From: Lachnospiraceae bacterium
GTDB lineage: Bacteria > Bacillota > Clostridia > Lachnospirales > Lachnospiraceae
Length of the DNA: 56,158 nucleotides
NCBI GenBank assembly: GCA_016283775.1
Contig: JAEENL010000102.1
Span: 1-56,158 of the forward strand
Direction: 5' to 3'
In this document: in pieces, positions 42,442-51,578 of the stretch
Numbering within the stretch: position 1 is the first letter of the stretch
Layout: every line of letters starts with the position of its first letter
Made by a program: the position numbers and the translations under genes
The notes under the pieces: generated by a model
Told to the model about the DNA's origin: nothing
Database searches by the model: none
The model's input: only the letters and a program-made list of their open reading frames with translations

Positions 42442-44004
42442 TCATTTCCTCATGATGTGTATGTCTTCAGGATCGAACATAAGTCCCACTGCCTGACCGG
42501 CCTCGGACTTTTCCGTAGTGTCCACCTTGTAAACATAACCCTGTGTCTTGAATGTCACATCATAGACACCCGGAGTGATGTTCTGAGGATCGAAATCATA
42601 GATGACATCGGTTATCGCAACGCTCGTCTCATCCTCAAGATCGTATGCGTACGCATTTGCCCATACCTTAAGGTCTGTGTCGAGGATGACGCTCTCCTGT
42701 ATCTCATCCACCTTTTTAAAGAAATTAACCGCGTAGATCTCTTCGCCGTAATCCTCATCAACTACCTTGTTGACATCGGAAACGAACATATTCACCGTAA
42801 AGCTTGTTCCCGCGCTTGTGGAGAATGTAACAGGATAGGAGCCTTTTTCCTTTTTCACTTCATATCTCACTTCAGTGATGGAGATACGTTCTTCCGTCTC
42901 GGGGTTCCATGCCTGCGCGTCCGCACGATCGATGATAACAGCGTCGGTGAGCTCGTCGATGTCAAGCGTGTCGATGTAAAAATCGTTTGCGGACATCATC
43001 TCGTTTGCCTCTTCGTTCTTTACGGGCTTGTCTTCGGAAACCGTCATCTTAACGGTGATGCTCGTACCTGCGCTGGTCTCGACTATTGTCTCGTAGTGTA
43101 CGCCCTTAAAGAGCACCGACTTTACGATACCGCGGAGTTTTCCTTTTCCGGGTGTAACTATATCAAGGTCTTCCGGTCTTATTACCACATCGACCTCTTC
43201 GTTTTTGTTAAATCCGGAATCCACGCATTTGAATTCCTTGTTCTCAAAAATGACCTTGTAGTCGTCTTTCATCACGCCGTCAATGATGTTGCTCTCTCCG
43301 ATGAAATTTGCGACATAACGGTTTATGGGCTCGTTGTAGATGTCTACGGGCGTGCCGATCTGCTGTATCTCACCGTCCTTCATGATGACTATCTTGTCGG
43401 ACATTGTGAGCGCTTCTTCCTGATCGTGTGTAACGAAAATGAAGGTGATGCCGACCTCCTGCTGGATCTTTTTAAGTTCCTTCTGCATCTCCTTGCGGAG
43501 CTTTGCGTCAAGCGCTCCGAGAGGTTCGTCGAGAAGCAGCACCTTGGGCTCGTTGACAAGAGCGCGTGCTATGGCGACACGCTGCTGCTGTCCGCCGGAC
43601 ATCTCATGTATGCCGCGTTTCGAATAGTCCTCAAGGCCCACAAGCCTCAGCATTCTCATTACCTTCTGCTCTATGATGTCCTTCGGCTCCTTTTTGATGT
43701 TAAGGCCGAAAGCGATATTGTCAAAAACGTTCATATGCGGGAAAAGCGCATATTTCTGGAATACGGTGTTGAGATCCCTCTTGTAGGGCGGAATTCCTGA
43801 AATATCCTGTCCGTCAAAGATAACGCTTCCCTCATCGGGTTCGAGGAAGCCGCCGAGTATCCTGAGCAAAGTGGTCTTTCCGCATCCCGACGGACCGAGA
43901 AGAGTCACAAACTCATTCTCGTAGATATCGAGATTGATCCCCTTGAGCACCAGGGTACCGTCAAAATTTTTCACAATGTTCTTAAACTGGATAAGCTTTT
44001 TCAT
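42442..44004 (-). CDS. potA: Polyamine-type ABC transporter ATPase PotA with a duplicated insert
   Basis: Powers the uptake. Residues 1-235 are a normal ABC domain: Walker A GPSGCGKT (37-44), signature SGGQQQR (136-142), Walker B LLLDEP, H-loop THDQEE. The regulatory TOBE domain begins at about 265 and is interrupted by an insertion of about 175 residues (304-480). The protein is thus 520 long rather than about 360. The insert repeats itself every 87-88 residues: [11 protein letters not shown] at 310 and [11 protein letters not shown] at 397, ITEVRYEV at 376 and ITDVIYDF at 464, then a short third piece. The ATG at 44004 is chosen because GGAGG lies 5 bases upstream. First gene of the operon. 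Confidence 0.95.
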   Translation of the reverse strand: MKKLIQFKNIVKNFDGTLVLKGINLDIYENEFVTLLGPSGCGKTTLLRILGGFLEPDEGSVIFDGQDISGIPPYKRDLNTVFQKYALFPHMNVFDNIAFGLNIKKEPKDIIEQKVMRMLRLVGLEDYSKRGIHEMSGGQQQRVAIARALVNEPKVLLLDEPLGALDAKLRKEMQKELKKIQQEVGITFIFVTHDQEEALTMSDKIVIMKDGEIQQIGTPVDIYNEPINRYVANFIGESNIIDGVMKDDYKVIFENKEFKCVDSGFNKNEEVDVVIRPEDLDIVTPGKGKLRGIVKSVLFKGVHYETIVETSAGTSITVKMTVSEDKPVKNEEANEMMSANDFYIDTLDIDELTDAVIIDRADAQAWNPETEERISITEVRYEVKKEKGSYPVTFSTSAGTSFTVNMFVSDVNKVVDEDYGEEIYAVNFFKKVDEIQESVILDTDLKVWANAYAYDLEDETSVAITDVIYDFDPQNITPGVYDVTFKTQGYVYKVDTTEKSEAGQAVGLMFDPEDIHIMRK

Positions 44005-44046
44005 CCCGTCCTCCACTTTCATAAAAAGGAAATGTTACGAGGGTGT

Positions 44047-44075
44047 ATTATAATATATAAATCTCAAAATGTCAT
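44047..44075 (-). promoter_or_regulatory. potABCD promoter
   Basis: ATGACA (44070-44075), 17-base spacer, perfect TATAAT (44047-44052). Its -35 lies 8 bases from the -35 of the divergent penicillin-binding protein promoter. Confidence 0.82.
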
Positions 44076-44083
44076 TAAAAAAA

Positions 44084-44112
44084 TTGCCATTGTTTTGCGA
44101 TTGTGATAAAAT
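44084..44112 (+). promoter_or_regulatory. Promoter of the penicillin-binding protein gene
   Basis: TTGCCA (44084-44089), 17-base spacer, TAAAAT (44107-44112), about 40 bases before the start codon. It sits back to back with the pot promoter. Confidence 0.78.
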
Positions 44113-44154
44113 GTCCAAGTTAGCGTAATACAATGAAGAGGTAGTGTTTTTCAA

Positions 44155-46965
44155 ATGGATTTCGGAAAAACGGAAGTTAATAAGAAACTAAAGCAGATGA
44201 AGACAAAGAGCGGCCGTTTCACGACCAAGTTCAGTGTCTCTTTTTTCCGTCTTTGTATAGTGATAGTCTTGGGGCTCGTCGTAACTCTCGGCTTTGCGGG
44301 ATTCGGCGCTTTCAACGGCATCATTGCCGCTTCCCCGAGTCTTGAGAACATAAACGTCGTTCCCGAAGGCTATATCACCAGGTTTTACTATTCGGACGGT
44401 ACCGTGGCGCAGACCCTTGTCGGCGCGGGCGGAAACCGTGAATATGTATCGCTCGACGTGATCCCGAACTATGTCTACAATGCTTTCATCGCCATCGAGG
44501 ACGAACGATTCTGGGAGCACGACGGCATCGATATCCGAAGCATATTCCGTGCAGTGAGCGAGGTCCTTCAAAAAGGTTCTCTCAGCAGCGGCGGATCCAC
44601 CATCACCCAGCAGCTCCTTAAGAACCAGGTCTTTTCCGGCGGTAACGAGCCCAGCCAGATAGACAAGGTCATAAGAAAGATACAGGAACAGTATCTTGCG
44701 ATAAAGCTCGAGGATCAGATCTCCAAAAAGCAGATCCTCGAATACTATCTTAACACCATAAACTTCGGTCAGGGCGCCTACGGAATACAGATGGCCGCTC
44801 TCACCTATTACGGGAAAAACGCGTCCGAGCTTACCTTGTCGGAAGCGGCGGTCCTCGCCTCTCTTCCCCAGTCTCCCACAAACATGAATCCTTACAGATA
44901 TCCCGCGGACAACAACGAACGCCGTGCGGAGGTGCTTCGTGAGATGCTCGAAGGCGGCTTCATCGACCGTGCGCAGTATGATGAAGCGGTACTTGACGCA
45001 GAGGATGTCTATGTGCGTATCCACGACTATGTGGAGTCGAACAAGAATGACAAATATTATTCCTATTTCACGGATGAAGTCATCGATCAGGTGTTAAAAG
45101 ATCTTGAGGGTCTTGGATACACCCAGACGGAAGCTTCAAACATGCTCTACACCGGCGGTCTCTCGGTCTACACCACCCAGGACCGTCAGATCCAGGCGAT
45201 CGCGGACAGCGTGATAAATGACGCAGACAACTACCCTTCTCTCGGAGAAGGTACCTATTATGACATCACATATGCTTTGTCCGTGCAGAAAGCCGACAAG
45301 ACTGTAAAGCACTATCAGCTTGCCGATTTTCTCAAATATTTCAACTACTTTGACGATACGGACAAAGCTATGAGCCGTATCTACGGCGGTCTCTTCGATC
45401 TCATGACCACCGACCTCGACTTTATCGAGAAATGCATTGACGAGTATTACGACGCCATGGTCGAAGAAGGCGACACAGTACTCGGCGAGAGATATATACA
45501 CACGCTTCAGCCTCAGATCTCCTTTGTCATGATGGATCATTCCACAGGCAAGGTCCTCGCTCTTGTCGGAGGCCGCGGCGAAAAGACCGGAAACCGTACG
45601 TTTTCACGTGCCACCGATGCGCTCCGTCAGGTAGGTTCCACTTACAAAGTGCTTGCCGCATATCTTCCCGCCATCGACACAGGTCTTGTGACTCTCGGAT
45701 CCGCGATCGACGACAGCCCGTATTTCTATACGGGTACGACCAAGCAGGTGTCAAACTGGTACCGCAAGGGCTATCAGGGATTGTCTCCCGCAAGGCTCGG
45801 TATCTCCTATTCCATGAACGTCCTTGCGGTAAAGACCATCGAAAAAGTCACTCCGCAGGTTGCTTTCGGATATCTGCAAAAGCTTGGTTTCACAACGCTC
45901 GTAGACTATATGGTCGATTCAAACGGAAAGGTCTTCACCGATATCGGTCTTCCGCTTGCTCTTGGCGGTCTGACGAACGGTGTCACAAACATCGAGCTCA
46001 CTGCGGCTTATGCTGCCATCGCAAATAACGGAGTTTACAACACTCCTTACTATTACACAAAGATTGTGGACCACGACGGAAAGACCATCGTAAGCCACAA
46101 GACCGAGAAAAAACAGGTGATGAAGAGTTCCACCGCATATCTCCTGACCTCTGCCATGGAGGACACGGTAATGCCCGGAATAGGCTCCGCTTCAAGCGCG
46201 AACCCCAAGGAATACAAGATGACCGTTGCCGGAAAATCAGGTACTACGACCGACAACTACGACTACTGGTTTGAAGGTTTTTCACCCTACTACACCGCAG
46301 GCATCTGGGAAGGCTTTGATATTTCCTATACTATCGATACCGGCGACCATCTTAACATCTGGCGCAAGATCATGGAACAGGTGCATGAGCTTTACCAGCT
46401 TGAGGATGTAGGCTTCACACAGCCGGATAACATCGTGGACGTGAAGATATGCTCAAAATCGGGGCTTCTTGCCGTGGACGGTATCTGCGACTGCTATGAG
46501 GGCGGCTCATGCGTAAGAGTCGAACACTACGCAAAAGGAACCGCTCCCACCGAATACTGCAACATCCACAGAAAAGTCACCGTCTGCGTGGATACGGGCA
46601 TGCTTGCCACAAGGTATTGTGAAAACACAAAGGAAGAAGTGCTCCTTTTAAAGAATGAGCCCGAAATATGGACTCCGGTGGAAACAGACCTCACGACGCT
46701 TTCTCCCACTCCCACACCCGAAGGATATGTAAGGCCCAAGGATAAGGAAGTAAAGAAAAAAGTGGAATACACTACCGTTGACACCAAATACATCGTTCCC
46801 AAGGAATATTGCAATGTCTGCGGAGCCGCGTTCTTTACGCCTACTCCGATGCCCACGCCGGAGCCCGTGATAATGCCGGACGATGAGGAAAACAGTGAGG
46901 AAGGCGGCATTTACGGTCCCGCTCCCGTTCCCACTCCTACTCCGACTCCCGCGCCGTGGTGGTGA
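44155..46965 (+). CDS. Class A penicillin-binding protein (PBP1A type)
   Basis: A bifunctional peptidoglycan synthase, 936 residues. It has a cytoplasmic tail, a membrane helix at about 31-55 (FFRLCIVIVLGLVVTLGF) and a GT51 glycosyltransferase domain (FIAIEDERFWEHDGID, GGSTITQQLLKN). The transpeptidase domain has the catalytic serine in GSTYK, the SMN triad and KSGTT (VAGKSGTTTDN). The C-terminus carries paired cysteine motifs (KICSKSGLLAVDGIC and CNVCGAAF) and two Pro/Thr/Glu-rich runs, as in clostridial PBPs. AGAGG lies 14 bases before the ATG, a rather long spacing. Expressed divergently from potABCD and followed by a bidirectional terminator. Confidence 0.95.
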   Translation: MDFGKTEVNKKLKQMKTKSGRFTTKFSVSFFRLCIVIVLGLVVTLGFAGFGAFNGIIAASPSLENINVVPEGYITRFYYSDGTVAQTLVGAGGNREYVSLDVIPNYVYNAFIAIEDERFWEHDGIDIRSIFRAVSEVLQKGSLSSGGSTITQQLLKNQVFSGGNEPSQIDKVIRKIQEQYLAIKLEDQISKKQILEYYLNTINFGQGAYGIQMAALTYYGKNASELTLSEAAVLASLPQSPTNMNPYRYPADNNERRAEVLREMLEGGFIDRAQYDEAVLDAEDVYVRIHDYVESNKNDKYYSYFTDEVIDQVLKDLEGLGYTQTEASNMLYTGGLSVYTTQDRQIQAIADSVINDADNYPSLGEGTYYDITYALSVQKADKTVKHYQLADFLKYFNYFDDTDKAMSRIYGGLFDLMTTDLDFIEKCIDEYYDAMVEEGDTVLGERYIHTLQPQISFVMMDHSTGKVLALVGGRGEKTGNRTFSRATDALRQVGSTYKVLAAYLPAIDTGLVTLGSAIDDSPYFYTGTTKQVSNWYRKGYQGLSPARLGISYSMNVLAVKTIEKVTPQVAFGYLQKLGFTTLVDYMVDSNGKVFTDIGLPLALGGLTNGVTNIELTAAYAAIANNGVYNTPYYYTKIVDHDGKTIVSHKTEKKQVMKSSTAYLLTSAMEDTVMPGIGSASSANPKEYKMTVAGKSGTTTDNYDYWFEGFSPYYTAGIWEGFDISYTIDTGDHLNIWRKIMEQVHELYQLEDVGFTQPDNIVDVKICSKSGLLAVDGICDCYEGGSCVRVEHYAKGTAPTEYCNIHRKVTVCVDTGMLATRYCENTKEEVLLLKNEPEIWTPVETDLTTLSPTPTPEGYVRPKDKEVKKKVEYTTVDTKYIVPKEYCNVCGAAFFTPTPMPTPEPVIMPDDEENSEEGGIYGPAPVPTPTPTPAPWW

Positions 46966-46986
46966 CCATAACACACAAATAAAAAC

Positions 46987-47030
46987 AAGGACATCATTTT
47001 GGATAATTTCATCCAATGTGATGTCCTTTT
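46987..47030. terminator. Bidirectional terminator between the PBP gene and licD
   Basis: The arms AAGGACATCA...TGGAT (46987-47004) and ATCCA...TGATGTCCTT (47011-47028) are flanked by an A-rich side and a TTTT side. It serves the convergent PBP and licD genes. The right arm and loop include the last codons and stop of licD. Confidence 0.85.
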
Positions 47031-47812
47031 CTTTCGTTTTCCGGAGGCGGTGTCATATAGTCTCCGTACATATGTGTGAGATATTCGTGCGTGAGTTCCG
47101 GAGCGTTGAATTCGCACCCTTCAAAGATCACTTTGCTCCCTTTTCCAAACATCCTTTTGGGGACTATCTCATGAAAGCCGTAGTTTCCGAATATCGTTCC
47201 CACTTTATCGTGATCCGATACCCTAAAACGTCTTACATATCTGTCAGTCTCACGCCTGATCTTTTTAAGGCTCAAGAGTCTTCCAATAGGGATCAGCCGT
47301 CCTATAAAGATGATGAGGCGCTCCGCAGCGCTCCTTTTTTTGTCCCTTATCCTGTCGATATTCTTTAGTCCCGCAAGCGCCCGGAATTTGAGGATATTGA
47401 ACTTGTAGAGAAGGAACGGGATCTTGCCGTCCGGTATCCCGTCTATGGGCAGGATATCGATAAAGATGCCGGATTCTATGTTTTTAACTTTTGCTACCGT
47501 GATATGCTCTGAAGGATCCGTGATATGCATGAGATATTCCGTATATCCCGGTGTCAGAGAGTAATGCTCTGCCTTGAACCCGTGTTCAAGCTCGGCGTCA
47601 AGGATACCGATAAGCTTCTCGTAGTCCTCGCGCTCTACTGCAACATCGATGTCATCATCCCAGGGAATGAAGCCCTTGTGGCGCACTGCACCTATAAGAG
47701 TGCCGCCGATAAGATAATATGGGATCCTGTATTTGTCGCAGATACGGACAAACTCTTTCAGCAGTTCCAGTTCTTTAAGCTGTATCCTTCTCAGATCCTG
47801 TGTTTCGCTCAC
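47009..47812 (-). CDS. licD: LicD family phosphotransferase
   Basis: 267 residues. The nucleotidyltransferase-type signature of LicD is clear: LIGGTLIGAVRHKGFIPWDDDID, with GG-x-x-x-GAxRHxG and the DDDID metal site. LicD proteins transfer phosphocholine or similar groups to teichoic-acid or capsule sugars. The start is a GTG at 47812 overlapping the stop of the upstream gene (GTGA). It is the last gene of leuS-PHP-PRT-licD. Its stop codon lies inside the shared terminator. Confidence 0.93.
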   Translation of the reverse strand: MSETQDLRRIQLKELELLKEFVRICDKYRIPYYLIGGTLIGAVRHKGFIPWDDDIDVAVEREDYEKLIGILDAELEHGFKAEHYSLTPGYTEYLMHITDPSEHITVAKVKNIESGIFIDILPIDGIPDGKIPFLLYKFNILKFRALAGLKNIDRIRDKKRSAAERLIIFIGRLIPIGRLLSLKKIRRETDRYVRRFRVSDHDKVGTIFGNYGFHEIVPKRMFGKGSKVIFEGCEFNAPELTHEYLTHMYGDYMTPPPENERKGHHIG

Positions 47813-48411
47813 TGACTCTCCTTCCAGCGTCTGTACTGGCTTAAGAATTTTTTGTGCTCTTTGGAATCGTTTGACCAGGGTCCCGAGATCAGCATATTGT
47901 CCGTAAGATGATAATCAGCTTTTACGATCGCTTCGGAGCCGTCAAAGACATTCAAAACAGCGGTCCTGATCTCTGCCTTCTGGAAGAATTCGGAAGCGGC
48001 GTCCACAGCGGCTCTCATGCTGCTCCCGGAATCTATGGAATCATCCACGATCAGCACCCTCTCGGCATTGTCATACTCGCTCCACTGTTTAACGTTGTAT
48101 TCAGTGCTTCTTTCGGAATTGCTCTTTTTATTTCTTTTGTTCATTTCCTTCTCACGGATGAAACCTCTCACGCGTCCGGGAATGAGCTTGAGCACAGGGC
48201 TCAGTTTTTCTTTGAGCTTTCCGCCGCTTCTTTTGCAGCTTATCTCCGCAAGCGGGCATGAAAGATTATCCGACATGATCTTTCCGATCTGAAAAGCGCC
48301 TTTTGCTATAAAGATCACGAGATCCGGGCGGAAACCCGAAGCAGACACCTGTTCACTGAGTGTCCTGCATCTTTCTTTTACGTCTTTTGCGGATAATTCC
48401 ACGTAATTCAT
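47809..48411 (-). CDS. Phosphoribosyltransferase-like protein
   Basis: 200 residues of the type I PRTase fold: an N-terminal substrate region LVIFIAKGAFQIGK and the PRPP-binding loop ERVLIVDDSIDSGSSM. A basic segment of about 20 residues (REKEMNKRNKKSN) interrupts the middle. The real substrate is unknown; family members range from purine salvage enzymes to regulators. The ATG at 48411 has GGAGG 8 bases upstream. It overlaps the end of the PHP gene by 59 bases and the licD start by 4. The neighbours suggest a nucleotide-sugar or phosphate-ester role, which is inference. Confidence 0.8.
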   Translation of the reverse strand: MNYVELSAKDVKERCRTLSEQVSASGFRPDLVIFIAKGAFQIGKIMSDNLSCPLAEISCKRSGGKLKEKLSPVLKLIPGRVRGFIREKEMNKRNKKSNSERSTEYNVKQWSEYDNAERVLIVDDSIDSGSSMRAAVDAASEFFQKAEIRTAVLNVFDGSEAIVKADYHLTDNMLISGPWSNDSKEHKKFLSQYRRWKESQ

Positions 48412-49075
48412 CAGATCTTCCTCCAAGCAGCATTTTTAAAGCCTTTACGACCTTTGTATGTTTGTGTGAGAATGGAATACAGGGTTTTTTGATGAATGTT
48501 GCTTTTGTTAATTCGTCCTTGATGTTGTCTTTGTTAAGGTCACCACAGACGCAGACATTCCTGCCCAGTTCGTAAAACGTATGCGCGTCACTCCCGACAA
48601 CCTTTACGATGCCGTATTCGTCGGCGATCTTCTTTTGTTTTATGCCAAAGGATGCGGAAATATTCCTTCCGTTATGCATTTCGATAAGGTCCACATCCTG
48701 CGATATCCTTGACAGTGCATCCGGCTTCAGCACAGTTTTTGCGCGCTTTTCGTCGTAGGGATGAGGCACATAAGTGACTCCTCCCTGTTCACGGATCCTT
48801 TTAACGGTCTCCTCGGGAGAAAGACCGGGCTCGATCCTTTTTTCAAGGAAGAGCCCTATGATCTCGCCTTCTTTGGAGAAAACTTCTTCGCCCGGAATTA
48901 CTTTTATCCCGAAACGGGAAAGTATCCTCCTGTATCTTATGGCATTTTTTATCTCATTGTGATCTGTGACCGCGATGCAATCAATGTGACGCACTTTCGC
49001 TGCTGCCAGTATGAACGGCCATGTAAGGATGCTGTCCTTAGAGGCGCATGTATGCACATGGAATTCTGTTCTCAT
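48353..49075 (-). CDS. PHP domain phosphoesterase
   Basis: 240 residues. The PHP signature is intact: EFHVHTCASKDS at the N-terminus, AVTDHNEI (motif II), VIPGEEV, VPHPYDEKR, and VVGSDAHTFYELG near the end. It is probably a metal-dependent phosphoesterase of the TrpH/histidinol-phosphatase-like class. It starts 1 base after the leuS stop and overlaps the PRTase gene. The last 30 residues are basic (IIRKRRKRK). Confidence 0.9.
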   Translation of the reverse strand: MRTEFHVHTCASKDSILTWPFILAAAKVRHIDCIAVTDHNEIKNAIRYRRILSRFGIKVIPGEEVFSKEGEIIGLFLEKRIEPGLSPEETVKRIREQGGVTYVPHPYDEKRAKTVLKPDALSRISQDVDLIEMHNGRNISASFGIKQKKIADEYGIVKVVGSDAHTFYELGRNVCVCGDLNKDNIKDELTKATFIKKPCIPFSHKHTKVVKALKMLLGGRSDELRGIIRKRRKRKMQDTQ

Positions 49076-49076
49076 A

Positions 49077-51500
49077 TCATTTTACGACGATATTTACGAT
49101 CCTGCCCTTTACGTAGATCTCTTTCACAACGGTCTTTCCTTCGACAAAGCCCTTGACCGAAGGTACTTCCTTTGCTTTTGCGATAGCGGAATCATTTTCC
49201 TCATCCACACCGAGAAGCACTGTGCCGCGGAGCTTTCCGTTTACCTGAACGCCGATCTCTACCGTATCCTCGACAAGCGCGGATTCGTCAAGTACAGGCC
49301 AGCTTTCAAGAGCGATGGAACCGTCGTGTCCGAGTATCTTCCAGAGCTCCTCGCCCACATGAGGACATACGCAGGAGAACATCTTGATAAAGCCTTCCGC
49401 ATATTCTCTCGGGCACTTTCCTTCTTTGATGGCCGCATTCATGAATATCATGAGCTGGCTTATCGCAGTGTTGAAACCAAGTGTCTCGTAGTCGTAGGTC
49501 ACTTTCTTTATGGTCTGGTGATATACCTTTTTGAGATTGTCATTCTCACCCTCTGTGATGTTTGCGCTTTCCGTGAAGAAGGTCCATACACGGTTGATGA
49601 AACGTCTTGCGCCTTCAACACCCTGATCGCTCCAAGGCTTTGACGCCTCAAGCGCGCCCATGAACATCTCATAGAGACGGAGCGTGTCAGCGCCGTATTT
49701 CTCGATGATGTCGCTGGGATTTACCACATATTCGGGGAAACGCTTACCCATCTTGATACCGTTCGAGCCAAGGATCATGCCCTGGTGAACAAGTTTTTTG
49801 AAGGGTTCCTTTACGGGGGAGATTCCCTTGTCATAGAGGAAGCGGTTCCATATCCTGGAATACATGAGATGTCCCACAGCATGCTCGGGACCGCCGATAT
49901 AAAGGTCTACGGGAAGCCAGTGCTTTAAAAGCTCGGGATCGCAAAGAGCCTTGTCGTTGTGCGGATCGATATATCTCATGTAATACCAGCTTGAGCCTGC
50001 GGAACCGGGCATTGTGGAGGTCTCTCTCACGCCCTTTATGCCGTTGTGGTCATATTTTTTCCACTCTGTGGCATTTTCAAGAGGTGCCTTGCCGTTCTTT
50101 CCCTTGTAGTCGTCAAGTTCGGGAAGCACAAGCGGAAGCTCGTCATCGTCAAGAACGTGGATCTTTCCCTCTTCGTCATATACAACGGGAACGGGCTCGC
50201 CCCAGTAACGCTGACGCGCAAATATCCATTCACGGAAATGGTAGTTTACCGTTCTCTTTGCAACGCCCATGTTCACAAGCTTGTCGGTGATGGCTTTCTT
50301 TGCTTCTTCTACCGTAAGTCCCGTGAATTCTTCGGAATTTATGAGCTTGCATCCTTTTCCGAGATAATCCTGCTTTTCGAACGCATGTTCGGAAACGTCC
50401 GCTCCGTCGATTACCTGGATCATGGGGATGTTGTGAGCGACGGCATACTCAAAGTCTCTCTGGTCATGTGAAGGAACAGCCATGACAGCGCCCGTTCCGT
50501 AGCTTGCAAGAACAAAGTCGCCAAGGTAAAGGTCTACTTCGCGTCCATTCACGGGATTTATGGCCTTAAGTCCTTTAAGAGGGCAGCCGGTCTTGCCCTT
50601 GTTGAGCTCGGTGCGGTCCATGTCATTCTTGAGCTTGGTCTCTGCGATATATTTTTCGGCCTCTTCCCTGTTCTCAACTCTGTCAAGGAGCTTCTGCACT
50701 ATCTCGCCGTCCGGCGCAAGCACCATGAAGGTGATGCCGTAGATGGTCTCGATACAGGTGGTGAAAATGGAAAATTCACCGCCGCCGACGATCTTGAAGT
50801 TCACCTCGACACCCTCGGATCTTCCGATCCAGTGGCGCTGCATATCCTTTGTGGATTCGGGCCAATCGATATCATTAAGGCCTTCAAGGAGCTTTTCCGC
50901 AAATGCGGGCTGGTCGATGACCCACTGCTTCATGTTCTTTCTGATAACGGGATAGCCGCCTCTCTCGGACTTTCCGTCGATGACCTCATCGTTTGAGAGC
51001 ACTGTGCCGAGTTCCTCGCACCAGTTTACCGGCATGTCGATATATTTCGCATAGCCTGCGAGATAAAGCTGCTTGAAGATCCACTGTGTCCATTTGTAGA
51101 AAGACGGATCGCTCGTTGCGATGCATCTGTCCCAATCATAGTCAAAGCCGAGTTCCTTGAGCTGTTTTGTGAAGGTCTGTATGTTTTTCTGGGTGAAACC
51201 GTTGGGATTGTTTCCTGTGGTGACCGCATACTGCTCCGCAGGAAGGCCGAAAGAATCATAGCCCATGGGATGAAGAACGTTATAGCCCTGCATGCGCTTC
51301 ATTCTCGACACTATGTCCGTTGCGGTGTAGCCCTCGGGATGTCCCGCATGAAGACCTACTCCCGAAGGGTAAGGGAACATGTCGAGCGCATAAAACTTGG
51401 GCTTTGAAAAATCCCATGCGTCGGTCTTGAAAGTCTTGTGCTCTTCCCAGTATTTCTGCCACTTTTTCTCTATCTCCTTGTGGTTGTATTCGATAGCCAT
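49077..51500 (-). CDS. leuS: Leucyl-tRNA synthetase
   Basis: Charges tRNA-Leu. The 807-residue class I synthetase has a HIGH-type motif (PYPSGVGLHAGHPEG), the CP1 editing domain (residues about 220-420), and the synthetase signature QRYWGEP. The C-terminal catalytic loop, normally KMSKS, reads KMGKR (NGIKMGKRFPEY), followed by VVNPSDIIEKYGADTLR. This lysine variant occurs in some Clostridia. The ATG at 51500 is selected by GGAG 8 bases upstream. It has its own promoter with no T-box. First gene of an operon with PHP, PRTase-like and licD genes. Confidence 0.97.
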   Translation of the reverse strand: MAIEYNHKEIEKKWQKYWEEHKTFKTDAWDFSKPKFYALDMFPYPSGVGLHAGHPEGYTATDIVSRMKRMQGYNVLHPMGYDSFGLPAEQYAVTTGNNPNGFTQKNIQTFTKQLKELGFDYDWDRCIATSDPSFYKWTQWIFKQLYLAGYAKYIDMPVNWCEELGTVLSNDEVIDGKSERGGYPVIRKNMKQWVIDQPAFAEKLLEGLNDIDWPESTKDMQRHWIGRSEGVEVNFKIVGGGEFSIFTTCIETIYGITFMVLAPDGEIVQKLLDRVENREEAEKYIAETKLKNDMDRTELNKGKTGCPLKGLKAINPVNGREVDLYLGDFVLASYGTGAVMAVPSHDQRDFEYAVAHNIPMIQVIDGADVSEHAFEKQDYLGKGCKLINSEEFTGLTVEEAKKAITDKLVNMGVAKRTVNYHFREWIFARQRYWGEPVPVVYDEEGKIHVLDDDELPLVLPELDDYKGKNGKAPLENATEWKKYDHNGIKGVRETSTMPGSAGSSWYYMRYIDPHNDKALCDPELLKHWLPVDLYIGGPEHAVGHLMYSRIWNRFLYDKGISPVKEPFKKLVHQGMILGSNGIKMGKRFPEYVVNPSDIIEKYGADTLRLYEMFMGALEASKPWSDQGVEGARRFINRVWTFFTESANITEGENDNLKKVYHQTIKKVTYDYETLGFNTAISQLMIFMNAAIKEGKCPREYAEGFIKMFSCVCPHVGEELWKILGHDGSIALESWPVLDESALVEDTVEIGVQVNGKLRGTVLLGVDEENDSAIAKAKEVPSVKGFVEGKTVVKEIYVKGRIVNIVVK

Positions 51501-51539
51501 CTCGTTCACTCCTTTTTGTGTCTTGTGAATTTTCCCTAA

Positions 51540-51568
51540 ATTGTACACTTAAAGCGCTTTGTTGTAAA
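51540..51568 (-). promoter_or_regulatory. leuS promoter
   Basis: TTTACA (51563-51568), 17-base spacer, TACAAT (51540-51545). The leader is only about 33 bases, too short for a T-box. Confidence 0.8.
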
Positions 51569-51578
51569 GCACGAAATA

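Noticed and set aside
51501..51578. T-box leader for leuS
   Set aside because: Only 78 bases separate leuS from the upstream gene, and no T-box or specifier sequence is present.
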